Shown: positions 21,073-29,911 of the stretch, piece by piece | How positions within the stretch are numbered: the first letter of the stretch is position 1 | How the letters are laid out: each line of letters opens with the position of its first letter | DNA from: Dyadobacter sp. 50-39 | GTDB lineage: Bacteria > Bacteroidota > Bacteroidia > Cytophagales > Spirosomataceae | Assembly (NCBI GenBank): GCA_001898145.1 | Contig: MKSR01000010.1 | Location: 1 to 64,000, forward strand | Direction: 5' to 3' | Length of the DNA stretch: 64,000 bases | Notes under the pieces: model-generated | The model's input: only the letters and a program-made list of their open reading frames with translations | Database searches by the model: none | Told to the model about the DNA's origin: nothing | Translations under genes and position numbers: made by a program

Positions 21073-22452
21073 ATGAGCGGCAAGGTTTTAATCGTTGAAG
21101 ATCAGTTTATCGAGGCCAACCACATTCAAATGGTGCTTGAAAAGGCTGGCTATACGGTAATAGCCATCGCGCACGACGTCCGCTCCGCCCTGGAAATCGT
21201 CGATAAGCAACTCCCCGACCTGGTTTTACTGGACATTTACCTAAAAGGCAACCTCACGGGGATAGACCTTGCGCGTGTGCTCCGGAAACGGAATATCGCA
21301 TTCGTATACCTTTCGGCGAACTCGTCCCGGGAAATCCTGGACGCAGCCAAAAGCACCCAACCGTACGGCTTTCTGGTAAAGCCATTCCGCGAAAAGGACA
21401 TCCTGGTCACCCTGGACATCGCCCATTACCTGCACCAGCAAAAAGCAGAACTGTCCAAACCGCAGCCTCCGCTAAAAATACCCGCCCATTCCGAGCTCCC
21501 TGCCATTGTCGGAAACAGCCCCGGCCTGATGGAAGTAATGGAAAAAGTCCGCATTGCCGCGCCGTCCGATGTTTCGGTGCTGATACTCGGCGAGAGCGGC
21601 ACCGGCAAGGAAAAAATTGCGGAAAGCATTCACAACCTTTCCGAACGCCGAAGGCAGCCATTTGTAAGAGTGAACTGCGCGGCGCTTCCCGCGGCGCTGA
21701 TCGAATCGGAATTGTTCGGGCACGAGAAAGGAGCATTCACGGGCGCGTCGGAGCGGCGTGCGGGGAAGTTTGAGCTGGCCCAGAAAGGAACGATATTCCT
21801 TGACGAAATCGGCGAACTGTCCCTTTCCATGCAAGTGAAGTTCTTGCATGTATTACAGGAAAAGCAGATCGACCGGATCGGCGGAAAATCCCCCATCGGC
21901 CTGGATATCAGGATTATTGCCGCCACCAACCGTAACCTGGAAAAGGAAGTCGCGGAAGGACGGTTCCGGCTCGACTTGTATTACCGGCTGAACGTCTTTC
22001 CGATCATGCTGCCGCCGCTCCGGGAACGGAAGGACGATATCATGCCGCTGGCTGTCCATTTCGTTCAGCAATTCGCCGCTCAATTCGGCAAGACGGTTTC
22101 GGGCTTTTCCCCTTCCGTTTCCAGGGAACTGATGGGCTACCACTGGCCGGGCAATATCCGCGAGCTGCAACACCTAGTCGAGCGCAGCGTCCTGATGAGC
22201 TCCGGCGACACGATTACGAATGTGGATCTGCTGAATGACCACAAACGCGAAGCACCCGCTGGCGAGGCCGGTTCAAAAGTCAAGTCCATGGAAGAGATGG
22301 AGCGGGACTACATCATTCAGATTTTGCAGCAATGCAACGGGCGCATCTCCGGCGCGGGCGGCGCTGCGGAACTCCTCGGGCTCAACGTCTCTACCCTCAA
22401 CTCGCGGATGAAAAAACTGGGCATTGTCAAAGGCCCCAGGTTCTTCGCGTGA
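21073..22452 (+). CDS. Sigma-54-dependent response regulator (NtrC type)
   Basis: A 459-residue regulator with three parts: a receiver domain (about 1-122, phospho-acceptor Asp54 in LVLLDIYL), an AAA+ domain (about 145-380) and a Fis-type DNA-binding helix-turn-helix (about 415-455, GAAELLGLNVSTLNSRMKKL). The AAA+ domain shows Walker A GESGTGKE (173-180), the sigma-54 contact loop GAFTGA (220-225) and Walker B FLDEIGELS, so it should be an active sigma-54 ATPase. The receiver (TGIDLARVL) is of the type usually paired with HisKA_2 kinases, so the two TPR kinases upstream are the likely partners. I could not find a clear -24/-12 promoter for it nearby. Confidence 0.92.
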   Translation: MSGKVLIVEDQFIEANHIQMVLEKAGYTVIAIAHDVRSALEIVDKQLPDLVLLDIYLKGNLTGIDLARVLRKRNIAFVYLSANSSREILDAAKSTQPYGFLVKPFREKDILVTLDIAHYLHQQKAELSKPQPPLKIPAHSELPAIVGNSPGLMEVMEKVRIAAPSDVSVLILGESGTGKEKIAESIHNLSERRRQPFVRVNCAALPAALIESELFGHEKGAFTGASERRAGKFELAQKGTIFLDEIGELSLSMQVKFLHVLQEKQIDRIGGKSPIGLDIRIIAATNRNLEKEVAEGRFRLDLYYRLNVFPIMLPPLRERKDDIMPLAVHFVQQFAAQFGKTVSGFSPSVSRELMGYHWPGNIRELQHLVERSVLMSSGDTITNVDLLNDHKREAPAGEAGSKVKSMEEMERDYIIQILQQCNGRISGAGGAAELLGLNVSTLNSRMKKLGIVKGPRFFA

Positions 22453-22514
22453 CCTGTCTTTGAAGGAATTTCCCCGGGATTTGAAAATGTACAATCAGTA
22501 CCATTAAATGGATG

Positions 22515-22545
22515 TTGAGGCGCGAAAGCGGCATGCGTAGTTTTG
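22515..22545 (+). promoter_or_regulatory. Promoter of the two-hydrolase operon
   Basis: A -33 TTG (22515-22517) and a -7 box TAGTTTTG (22538-22545) are separated by 20 nt, matching the Bacteroidota housekeeping promoter. The -7 box ends 62 nt before the ATG at 22608. This suggests the genes are read by the primary sigma factor rather than by sigma-54. Confidence 0.6.
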
Positions 22546-22607
22546 TTCTGTCCGGTTCAGGACAACCATTGCGCCGCTTTGTTCTACCACTTAATCTCAA
22601 CCATATC

Positions 22608-23591
22608 ATGATCACTGAACTCACTGCACCGTCCCCGGTTGATTTTGCGCGGGACCCTCATTTGTCTCCGGCCGTGAAGGAATTCCTCACGCCGCTCAAT
22701 GCAGGCGGGCCGCCATTGGAAAGCCTGCCGGTGGATGATGCCCGCAATGTGCTCGTTGCCGCACAAGCCGCTTTCGAAGTGGATCTTTCGGGCATTACCG
22801 AGGAGGAAAAAACGATTACCGCGGACGGTTTTGCGATCACGCTCAACATTGTGCGCCCCGAAGGTGCGACCGGCGAGCTGCCCATCTTTATGTTCATCCA
22901 CGGCGGCGGATGGGTCCTGGGCGACTACCCTACCCACAAGCGCATGGTGCGCGACCTGGCGACCCTTACCGGTTTCGCAGGCGTATTCGTGAATTACTCC
23001 CGCGCCCCGGAAGCAAAGTATCCCCAGCCCGTGCACGAAGTACATGCCGCGGCCAAATGGCTGGAAGCCCATGGAGCGTCCATTGGTGTGGACGGTACCA
23101 GGCTCGCCATTGTGGGCAATAGTGCAGGCGGAAACCTCGCCACGGCCACCGTGCTGCTGGCCAAAGCGAAAGGCGGCCCGGAATTCAAGACCCAGATCCT
23201 GTTCTGGCCCGTAACAGACGCCAATTTCGAGCGGTCGTCGTTCAAACAATTCGGCACGCAGCGCTTTTTGACATCCACATTAATGCAATGGATGTGGGAC
23301 CAATATGTAAGTCCGGAGCAAAGACACGAAATCTACGTCTCCCCGGCCCAGGCCACCGCAGACCAGCTCCGGGGGCTGCCGCCCACGCTGATCCAGGTCG
23401 CCGAGAACGACATACTGCTCGACGAAGGGGAAGAATACGGCCGCAAGCTGAGCGAAGCCGGTGTGGAGGTGACCACGGTGCGTTACAACGATGTGATTCA
23501 CGATTTCGGCCTATTGAATGGCCTCGCGGAGATCCCGCAAACGAAGGCCCTGTTTATCCAGGCCGCCCAGCAATTGAAAAAATACCTTTAA
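22608..23591 (+). CDS. Alpha/beta hydrolase, hormone-sensitive-lipase family
   Basis: A 327-residue esterase of the HSL/class IV type, starting at the ATG at 22608 (MITELTAPSP). The family oxyanion motif is HGGGW (98-102), the nucleophile is Ser172 in GNSAGG, the acid is probably the aspartate in ENDILLDEG, and the histidine is in VIHDFGLL. No signal peptide is seen. A second hydrolase follows 23 bp downstream, so the two form an operon. Enzymes of this family act on short-chain acyl esters; the natural substrate cannot be read from sequence. Confidence 0.88.
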   Translation: MITELTAPSPVDFARDPHLSPAVKEFLTPLNAGGPPLESLPVDDARNVLVAAQAAFEVDLSGITEEEKTITADGFAITLNIVRPEGATGELPIFMFIHGGGWVLGDYPTHKRMVRDLATLTGFAGVFVNYSRAPEAKYPQPVHEVHAAAKWLEAHGASIGVDGTRLAIVGNSAGGNLATATVLLAKAKGGPEFKTQILFWPVTDANFERSSFKQFGTQRFLTSTLMQWMWDQYVSPEQRHEIYVSPAQATADQLRGLPPTLIQVAENDILLDEGEEYGRKLSEAGVEVTTVRYNDVIHDFGLLNGLAEIPQTKALFIQAAQQLKKYL

Positions 23592-23614
23592 TAACCACCT
23601 TAGCCAGGATCGAT

Positions 23615-24391
23615 ATGAAAACCAAGACTGTACTTTTTGTGACGGGCGCATTTGTGACGCACCACTGCTGGGACGAATGGAGAACTTATTTCGAAGAGCG
23701 TGGTTACAACACTTTCGCCCCGGCCTGGCCGTTTAAGGACGGGACCGCGGCCGAGCTCCGCGCACGCCAGCCCCACGACACCGACCTTGCGCGCCTGACG
23801 CTCGCCGAACTGGTGGACCATCATGCCGACATTGCCAAAGGTTTACCCGAAAAGCCCATTATCATCGGCCATTCGCTGGGTGGGCTCATTACCCAGATCT
23901 TGCTGAACCGCGATCTGGCCGCCGCCGCCGTAGCCATTCACTCGGTGCCGCCGCAGGGCATTATCCCTTACGAGTTTTCATTTCTCAAATCGACATGGGG
24001 GGCTCTGGGACTTTTCACCTCGCTGGACGAAACTTACCTGATGCCGTTCGATACCTGGCAGTATGCATTTGTGAATGAAATGCCGCTCGACGAACAGCAA
24101 AAGGCCTACGACCTGTTTACAGCCCCCGAATCCAAAAGAGTGGCGAGGGGTGGGCTTACGAGTGCCGCCGCAGTGGATTTCGACAAGCCGCACGCCCCGC
24201 TACTGCTCACTTCGGGCTCGCTGGACAACATCATTCCGCCGCATTTGAACAACCGGAACTACGAACGCTACAAAAAGAACGGCTCGGTGCTGGAATATAA
24301 GGAGTTTCCGGGCCGCAACCACCACGTGCTGGCGCAGGCCGGCTGGGAATCCGACGCGGATTATATTCTCGACTGGATCAAAAATTATTGA
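23615..24391 (+). CDS. Alpha/beta hydrolase
   Basis: A 258-residue hydrolase starting at the ATG at 23615 (MKTKTVLFVTGAF). The nucleophile elbow is GHSLGG (Ser87), the likely acid is the aspartate in GSLDNIIPP, and the histidine is in GRNHHVLAQ. It resembles small cytoplasmic esterase/lipase-like members that protect against or process xenobiotic esters. It is the second gene of an operon with the HSL-type hydrolase and is followed by a strong terminator at 24414-24443. The substrate is unknown. Confidence 0.85.
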   Translation: MKTKTVLFVTGAFVTHHCWDEWRTYFEERGYNTFAPAWPFKDGTAAELRARQPHDTDLARLTLAELVDHHADIAKGLPEKPIIIGHSLGGLITQILLNRDLAAAAVAIHSVPPQGIIPYEFSFLKSTWGALGLFTSLDETYLMPFDTWQYAFVNEMPLDEQQKAYDLFTAPESKRVARGGLTSAAAVDFDKPHAPLLLTSGSLDNIIPPHLNNRNYERYKKNGSVLEYKEFPGRNHHVLAQAGWESDADYILDWIKNY

Positions 24392-24413
24392 TAAGCGCTT
24401 CACAGCAAACGGG

Positions 24414-24443
24414 TGCCCTTGAACTTGTGCAAGGGCATTTTTT
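24414..24443 (+). terminator. Rho-independent terminator of the hydrolase operon
   Basis: TGCCCTTG (24414-24421) and CAAGGGCA (24430-24437) form a perfect 8-bp stem with an 8-nt loop, followed at once by six T residues. It lies 22 nt after the hydrolase stop. Confidence 0.88.
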
Positions 24444-24476
24444 ATTATATTAACCCATCCCAAAGCAGTCACCGCC

Positions 24477-25019
24477 ATGGCTAACGAAACCTTCGATCCA
24501 GAACCGCGCATCGAGTCAATCCTGTCTGCCTATTCAGCACGCATTGCCGGCGATCTCGACAAATACCGCAACCATGTTTACCGGGTATACCGGAATTGCC
24601 AGCAGCTGGACCCCAATACCTTCAACCATAAGGTGTACGCCATTGCGGCCGCATTTCATGACGTCGGGATCTGGACAGACCACACCATCGACTACCTGAA
24701 CCCGTCGGTAGCGCACGCGATGGATTACCTGCACAACGAAGGCGAACATGCGCTACAATCCCAGGTTGCGACGATGATTTACTGGCACCACAAAACCAGC
24801 ATATACAAGGGACCGTTCGCACATACCACCGAAGTTTTCCGTAAAGCCGACTGGGCCGACGTCTCGCTGGGCCTGCTCGCATTCGGCATGGAGCGGAAAA
24901 GGCTGCGAGCTACCCGGCAGCAGTTTCCCAACAGGGGCTTCCATGTATTTCTCGTGGGCAAGGTGTTCGCCAATTTTTTCAGGCATCCGCTCAACCCGCT
25001 GCCCATGTTTAAAAGTTAA
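24477..25019 (+). CDS. HD-domain protein
   Basis: A 180-residue soluble protein of the HD superfamily of metal-dependent phosphohydrolases. His33 (RNHVYRV) and the His61-Asp62 pair in AAAFHDVGIW supply the expected metal ligands, and later histidines (YWHHKTS) may complete the site. Related single-domain HD proteins are poorly characterised and probably act on nucleotides or phosphate esters. The gene begins 33 nt after the upstream terminator, so it has its own promoter, which I cannot identify. Confidence 0.8.
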   Translation: MANETFDPEPRIESILSAYSARIAGDLDKYRNHVYRVYRNCQQLDPNTFNHKVYAIAAAFHDVGIWTDHTIDYLNPSVAHAMDYLHNEGEHALQSQVATMIYWHHKTSIYKGPFAHTTEVFRKADWADVSLGLLAFGMERKRLRATRQQFPNRGFHVFLVGKVFANFFRHPLNPLPMFKS

Positions 25020-25232
25020 CTCAAAGGCTTGTTTTGAAGTGATTTAGCACATTCTTCCCATAGATTTCTGTCTGTTGCTGTCGAAATATCACAGTGACAT
25101 TTCGCATAATATTGATATTTCAACAACAATGGCTGCCCAAAATCTATACATCTAATTGATTATCAACAGTTTAAATACTGGCATGATTATATAAATAGGG
25201 AAACAGACTCACCTTTAAACCCATTCGGTACG

Positions 25233-26033
25233 ATGAAGAACTTTCCTTCCACTGCGGTCCATCCGCTTTCGGTGCAGACTATCCGCGCCGGGCGTGGGGC
25301 AGATGACAACTGTGACGCTTACAGGGCATTCTGGCTCAAAGCAAACCCCGCAACAAGTTTCAGAAAACTGCTTATTCACCCGCCAGGCAGCTTACCCACG
25401 CCGCACAGCCTGCACGACATGTACGGGCATGTGATTTCCTTTCCCGAAGAATTCCTGCTGATGTTCGGCTTTGCCGAATCTTTCCCGTTTCGGGTAAAGG
25501 CCGCATTGCCCCGCTCCCAATCGATTACGATTGACCTGTCGGGCTGCCCATTCGGCAGGACCATTGAACGGACTATCGACAATATGAAAGACCAATGCTC
25601 CCGGCTGCCGAATGGGCACTTGTCGTTTTCGGGAAATCTGAAGGTAATGCTGGTGTCGGTAACCCGCATATTCCAGCACCACGACGAAGCCCCGGTCATT
25701 TGCGCTGACCGGCAGCTTTTCGAGCGCTTTATACAGCTGGTGGCACAGGAGAATGCGGCTAAAAAAGGCATGCAGGATTATGCCAAAGCATTGTCTATCA
25801 GGGCCGATGTTTTGTCGGATGCCGTCAAACGGATTTCGGGCTATCCCGCCAGCCACCACATTTACCAGCACATTATCCGCACCGCCAAGCATGCCGCTAT
25901 CGGGTCTGGCGCTACCATGAAAGAGGTGGCCTATGGATTGGGTTTCAAGGATGTCACCCATTTCAGCAAATTCTTCCGAAACAAAGCGGGGATGACATTT
26001 ACAGATTATAAAAAAGCCTATCAACTCCTATAA
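25233..26033 (+). CDS. AraC-family transcriptional regulator
   Basis: A 266-residue regulator with a divergent N-terminal region (about 1-160) and a C-terminal AraC double helix-turn-helix (about 175-266). The second helix-turn-helix shows the family pattern MKEVAYGLGFKDVTHFSKFFR. The N-terminal part lacks a clear cupin pattern. It is followed after one base by a second AraC gene (TAA, C, ATG), so the two are translated from one message. The 213-bp upstream gap is AT-rich and has no clear TAnnTTTG box. The target is unknown; the Nudix regulator and the carboxylesterase lie just downstream. Confidence 0.85.
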   Translation: MKNFPSTAVHPLSVQTIRAGRGADDNCDAYRAFWLKANPATSFRKLLIHPPGSLPTPHSLHDMYGHVISFPEEFLLMFGFAESFPFRVKAALPRSQSITIDLSGCPFGRTIERTIDNMKDQCSRLPNGHLSFSGNLKVMLVSVTRIFQHHDEAPVICADRQLFERFIQLVAQENAAKKGMQDYAKALSIRADVLSDAVKRISGYPASHHIYQHIIRTAKHAAIGSGATMKEVAYGLGFKDVTHFSKFFRNKAGMTFTDYKKAYQLL

Positions 26034-26034
26034 C

Positions 26035-26883
26035 ATGAACAACACAGCGTACAATGGCTGTCAGGCGGGCTTCCATGCCGAACGCCTTGGTGATGGCTCC
26101 CGCACCGGCTTTCGCCAATCCGAACTGTTTGAGCTGATCTGGATCAAAAAAGGCCATGGCGCATTTACCGTGGACATGGAGAACCGCCCGGTCGGCGACA
26201 ATTGCCTGTTTTGCATCTTCCCCGGCCAGATCAACCGGTTCAATGAGAAGGAAGAATTTGAAGGATATAAAATCGCTTTTTCAAGGGAATTCCTCTGTGC
26301 CGGCAGTTCGTTGTCTCACCTGCCCCAGGCCCTGGACTACACCAGACCGGGCACGGAACTCGAAATATTGAACCTCGGCAAGGAAATACAAACCGAGGTT
26401 GAGACCATTGTTGAAATGATGGTTTGGGAGTACACCCACCGTCCGCAGCTGTGGACACAAATGCTGCATGGACTCCTGAAAGTCCTGCTAGCCTATCTCC
26501 CCGCCCAACCGGACAGTGAAGCAGCTTCCTGCCTGACAGCAGCCGACCACCTGGTTTTCAACCGATTCAGGAACCTGCTCGACCGCAAGTTTACTGCGCA
26601 GCGCCAGGTTTCGGCATATGCTTCTGATCTGGCGGTTTCGTCCAACTACCTGAGTGAAATAGTCAAACGCGTTTCGGGGCATTCGGCGGCGCATCACATC
26701 CAGCAGCGCGTGCTATTGGAGGCGAAGCGTAAAGCGGTCAGTACCAGCTTTTCCATGAAGAAAATTGCGCTGGACCTGGGCTTCGACGACCCATCCACTT
26801 TCAGTAAATTCTTCAAAACAATGGCCGGGTCGAGCTTTTCGGATTTCCGCAGCGGCTGGTTTCACTTGAAACTGTACAAATAA
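26035..26883 (+). CDS. AraC-family transcriptional regulator with cupin-like sensor
   Basis: A 282-residue AraC-type regulator. The N-terminal half (GHGAFTVDMENRPVGDNCLFCIFPGQ) looks like the small-molecule-binding cupin domain of this family. The C-terminal third has both helix-turn-helix units (VSSNYLSEIVKRVSGHSAAHHI and MKKIALDLGFDDPSTFSKFF). The ATG lies one base after the stop of the previous AraC gene. The 3' end overlaps by 22 bp the 3' end of the convergent Nudix-type gene. The AraC remnant at 62171 is closely similar and lets the lost parts of that gene be identified. Confidence 0.87.
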   Translation: MNNTAYNGCQAGFHAERLGDGSRTGFRQSELFELIWIKKGHGAFTVDMENRPVGDNCLFCIFPGQINRFNEKEEFEGYKIAFSREFLCAGSSLSHLPQALDYTRPGTELEILNLGKEIQTEVETIVEMMVWEYTHRPQLWTQMLHGLLKVLLAYLPAQPDSEAASCLTAADHLVFNRFRNLLDRKFTAQRQVSAYASDLAVSSNYLSEIVKRVSGHSAAHHIQQRVLLEAKRKAVSTSFSMKKIALDLGFDDPSTFSKFFKTMAGSSFSDFRSGWFHLKLYK

Positions 26884-27554
26884 GGAGCCATGTGCGCCTT
26901 ACCGGAAAAGTGCTTCTCGTGACGCGTCAATACCTCGGCGGCGAGCATCTTGCGCTGGAAAGTTGTTCTTCGGAGTTTGGTCCCTAAAATGGCTTCGTAC
27001 ACATTTTGAAGCTCGTTCATCGTGAATTTTTTGGGTAGCAGGTTCCCGCCAACCAGTTTCCGGTCCAGGTTGTCGCGCAAAGTCTGAATGGCTTTCTCGA
27101 CGATATGCTGGTGGTCCAGGATCAGTTCGGGAAGTTCGTTGACGGGATACCATTCACAGGAATCCGAAAGTGCATCCGGCCTGGGCCTTACGTCCTCGTA
27201 ATTGATCAATGCATAATAGGCCACGGAAATGAACCGGTCGAGCATCCATTCGTAGCCATCCGCAGGCAGGATCCCGTTCGCTTCCAGCAGGGTACGCATA
27301 ACTTCCGGATCAAACCGGCTGAAATCGCCGAATGTATAAAACTGTTCGAGGTAAATGTTCGTCAGTCCTGTCCGCTCATTCAATCCCCGAAGCACGGCAT
27401 CGTTCAGATTTTCCTGCAACCGCACGAAGCCGCCCGGTAATGCAAACAAACCGGTGTTGTGGTATTCCATGATCAGGATCTTCAAATCACCTTCTGAAAA
27501 TCCAAAGACGACAGAATCGTAGGCAATATGGGGCAAATAGGCCGTTTGGGGCAT
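26862..27554 (-). CDS. Nudix-type transcriptional regulator (NrtR/AraR-like)
   Basis: A 230-residue protein with an N-terminal Nudix fold and a C-terminal winged-helix region (KFTMNELQNVYEAILG, then RRTTFQRKML). This is the build of Nudix-related regulators such as Bacteroides AraR. The Nudix box GGFVRLQENLNDAVLRG keeps the spacing but has Arg-Gly where catalytic enzymes have Arg-Glu, so hydrolase activity is unlikely. I choose the ATG at 27554; an upstream TTG at 27572 falls inside the -7 box. It is divergent from a carboxylesterase, with a palindrome between them. It is probably a sugar-responsive repressor of itself and the esterase. Confidence 0.82.
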   Translation of the reverse strand: MPQTAYLPHIAYDSVVFGFSEGDLKILIMEYHNTGLFALPGGFVRLQENLNDAVLRGLNERTGLTNIYLEQFYTFGDFSRFDPEVMRTLLEANGILPADGYEWMLDRFISVAYYALINYEDVRPRPDALSDSCEWYPVNELPELILDHQHIVEKAIQTLRDNLDRKLVGGNLLPKKFTMNELQNVYEAILGTKLRRTTFQRKMLAAEVLTRHEKHFSGKAHMAPYLYSFK

Positions 27555-27569
27555 TTCGAAAATTTTCCT

Positions 27570-27616
27570 CAAAAATAGTTAGCACTTGTGATAATTACCA
27601 ATTACTATTGTCACAA
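27570..27616. promoter_or_regulatory. Shared operator between Nudix regulator and carboxylesterase
   Basis: An inverted repeat, TTGTGATAAT (27586-27595) and ATTGTCACAA (27607-27616), matches at 9 of 10 positions with an 11-nt spacer. It lies in the 77-bp divergent gap. For the minus-strand regulator, -33 TTG (27601-27599) and -7 TATTTTTG (27577-27570) are 21 nt apart, so the repeat covers that promoter. A weaker -7-like TACTATTG (27603-27610) points toward the esterase. This fits repression of both genes by one protein. Confidence 0.72.
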
Positions 27617-27631
27617 ACTGAGACAATAAGA

Positions 27632-29263
27632 ATGAAAACAATCTTCTTCCTGGCAGCATTGCTGTCGTGCTTCGCGAACAACACCGGCCTGTTTGCCCAA
27701 GGCAACTATGGATTTCCGGTTCAGGCAAAAGTAGAAAATGGCACTATCGAAGGGCAGTACGACACCAAAACGGGCCTGCAATACTACCTGGGCGTTCCCT
27801 TCGCCAAACCGCCGGTAGGCGACCTCCGGTGGAAAGCACCGCAGGCACTGGGTAACTGGACAGGCGTGAAACAAACGAAGGCTTTCGGCCCGCGCGCCAT
27901 CCAGGCTCCGGTATTCGGCGACATGGGTTTCCGGTCGAACGGCATCAGCGAAGACTGTCTGTATCTCAATGTGTGGACTCCGGCGAAGCGGAACACGACC
28001 GGCCTCCCCGTGCTGGTTTATTTCTACGGCGGCGGGTTTGTTGCCGGTGACGGCTCCGAACCGCGCTACGACGGCGCTGCGATGGCCCGGAAGGGGATCG
28101 TCGTGGTGACGGTTAACTATCGGCTGGGGTTATTCGGGTTTTTCGCCCATCCGGAGCTGAGTAAGGAGGCATCCTATAAAGCGTCGGGCAACTATGGTTT
28201 GCTCGATCAGGCATTTGCATTGAAATGGGTGAATAAGAACATCGCTGCATTTGGCGGTGACCCCAGGAAAGTGACCATTGCGGGAGAATCGGCCGGATCT
28301 GTTTCCGTGAGTGCGCAAATGGCCTCTCCGCTGTCGAGGAACCTGATAGCCGGCGCTATTGGCGAGAGCGGATCAGGAATTGGCGCATTGTCGGCGGTGC
28401 CCCTGGCCGAAGCCGAAAAAGTGGGTGCCGACTTTGCCAAAAACGCAGGCTACACCTCCCTGGCCCAACTCAGGGCTGCCAGCACCCGCGAACTGTACGA
28501 AGCTTACACCGAGTCCAAACGCTTCGGTTTTCCCTCCGTGATCGACGGGTATTTCCTGCCCAAAACCATGCTGGAAATCTTCAATGCCAAAGAACAGGCA
28601 CAGGTCCCTTTGCTGGTAGGCTGGAATTCGGCCGAAATTCCGGGAACGGCTTTCACTCAAGGCCCTATCAATCACGAGAATTTGGTGGCGAAAGTAAAAG
28701 AGGCCTATCCGAACGACTGGGAAGAAATTTTGAAGGTATACCCGCATGGCGATGCAAAAGAAGTTGAATGGGCCGCCACCAACCTGGCTTCCGACCGGTT
28801 CATCGCTTACAGTACCTGGAAATGGTTCGATGTGCACCGCAAAACCAGCAACCAGCCCGTGTACCGTTACCTGTACAGCAAACTGCGTCCCCCGTTAGTC
28901 GATAAAAACCTCACACCCGGCCTCGCCGGCGGCGTACAGCAGGGAGGCAATAAAATGCCCGCTCCTATCGGCGCCCCGCATGCCTGCGAGATCGAATATT
29001 GCATGGGAAATCTCGATCTGGTGAAGGACTATGCGTGGACGCCGGATGACTACAAAGTATCCGAAACCATGCTGAACTACTTTGCCAATTTCATTATCAG
29101 GGGAAATCCAAATGGCGACAAGCTCCCCGAATGGCAGGCTGCCCAGCCCACCGACGCGACACCGCCGGTCATGATCCTCAACACGGAATCGAAAGAGGTC
29201 AAATACAATGATGCCCGGTATTTGTTTCTGGACCGCAAGAGCGGGAACAAGCAGGCCAACTAA
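27632..29263 (+). CDS. Secreted type B carboxylesterase
   Basis: A 543-residue carboxylesterase (COesterase family) starting at the ATG at 27632 with a signal peptide ending GLFAQ. Family features are present: EDCLYLNVWTP near residue 107, an oxyanion hole YGGGF (132-136), and the nucleophile Ser220 in AGESAGS preceded by FGGDP. The C-terminal histidine is in GAPHACEIEYCMGN. It is exported, probably to the periplasm, and hydrolyses carboxylic esters. The 5' gap with its palindrome suggests control by the divergent Nudix-type regulator. It adds a fourth hydrolase to this part of the window. Confidence 0.88.
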   Translation: MKTIFFLAALLSCFANNTGLFAQGNYGFPVQAKVENGTIEGQYDTKTGLQYYLGVPFAKPPVGDLRWKAPQALGNWTGVKQTKAFGPRAIQAPVFGDMGFRSNGISEDCLYLNVWTPAKRNTTGLPVLVYFYGGGFVAGDGSEPRYDGAAMARKGIVVVTVNYRLGLFGFFAHPELSKEASYKASGNYGLLDQAFALKWVNKNIAAFGGDPRKVTIAGESAGSVSVSAQMASPLSRNLIAGAIGESGSGIGALSAVPLAEAEKVGADFAKNAGYTSLAQLRAASTRELYEAYTESKRFGFPSVIDGYFLPKTMLEIFNAKEQAQVPLLVGWNSAEIPGTAFTQGPINHENLVAKVKEAYPNDWEEILKVYPHGDAKEVEWAATNLASDRFIAYSTWKWFDVHRKTSNQPVYRYLYSKLRPPLVDKNLTPGLAGGVQQGGNKMPAPIGAPHACEIEYCMGNLDLVKDYAWTPDDYKVSETMLNYFANFIIRGNPNGDKLPEWQAAQPTDATPPVMILNTESKEVKYNDARYLFLDRKSGNKQAN

Positions 29264-29269
29264 TATCAC

Positions 29270-29302
29270 TCAGCTGCCCGCATTTTCGCAGCGAGCAGCT
29301 GA
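29270..29302. terminator. Convergent hairpin between carboxylesterase and YdeI-family gene
   Basis: TCAGCTGC (29270-29277) and GCAGCTGA (29295-29302) form an 8-bp perfect inverted repeat with a 17-nt loop in the 48-bp convergent gap. No T-run follows on either strand, so it is a weak call for a two-way terminator. Confidence 0.4.
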
Positions 29303-29311
29303 TCCCAAAAT

Positions 29312-29911
29312 TCATGTTCCGGGCCGCCGGAAGGCTTTTGGCATCGTGCCTTCTTTGCAGTTGGCCACAATTTCCTCGATGCGCGCATTCCGGGTTTTGT
29401 CCGTTTTCGCCATGACCAGCCATTGCAAAAGTATTTTCCTGGCCGATGGGCTGAGCTTTGCAAAGGATTGCCTGGCCTCCGGAACCAGTTTGAGGGCGTC
29501 GTTTAAATCCTTTGGAACCTTCAATGATTCTACGGAGTCGAGCAGGCTCCATGAGCCATTCTTTTTGGCTATTTTGATGCAGGCAAGGCCGGCAGGCCGG
29601 ATCAGGCCCTGGGCGGTCAGTACTTTTACCTTTTCCTTGTTGATCTTCGACCAGGTACTTGTCGGCTTTCGCCTTGTAAAAAACTGCGCGTAGCGCTGCT
29701 CGTCGAGGGTACGTGCGGTACTGTCGATCCAGCCAAAACACAGCGCTTCGTCCACGGCCTCGCTCCAACTGATGGCGCGTGCGCCGGTCTGCTTTTTGTA
29801 ATTGACGAGCCACACGCCCTTTTTGGTCTCGTGGTTCTCTTCGAGCCACGCCCTCCATTCCTCCTTGCTTTCGACATGAAGCATATCCGCCTCATCGATG
29901 GTTCTTTTCAT
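29312..29911 (-). CDS. YdeI/OmpD-associated family protein
   Basis: A 199-residue cytoplasmic protein starting at the ATG at 29911 (MKRTIDEADM). The N-terminal half carries the YdeI-family signature (WRAWLEENHETKKGVWLV, then EALCFGWIDS), and RKPTSTWSKINKEKV follows. The C-terminal half has the second conserved region (FAKLSPSARKILLQW, then KTDKTRNARI). Family members are linked to peptide or bacteriocin resistance in a few bacteria, but the biochemical role is not known. The frame stays open upstream to 30391, but that part has no family similarity and I do not include it. Confidence 0.85.
   Translation of the reverse strand: MKRTIDEADMLHVESKEEWRAWLEENHETKKGVWLVNYKKQTGARAISWSEAVDEALCFGWIDSTARTLDEQRYAQFFTRRKPTSTWSKINKEKVKVLTAQGLIRPAGLACIKIAKKNGSWSLLDSVESLKVPKDLNDALKLVPEARQSFAKLSPSARKILLQWLVMAKTDKTRNARIEEIVANCKEGTMPKAFRRPGT

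Noticed and set aside
22453-22607. Sigma-54 (-24/-12) promoter before the HSL-type hydrolase
   Set aside because: GG and GC pairs occur but with 9 or 15 nt between them rather than 10. A primary-sigma promoter fits better.
27555-27572. TTG start for the Nudix-type regulator at 27572
   Set aside because: The TTG overlaps the -7 box TATTTTTG. The ATG at 27554 gives the normal N-terminus.
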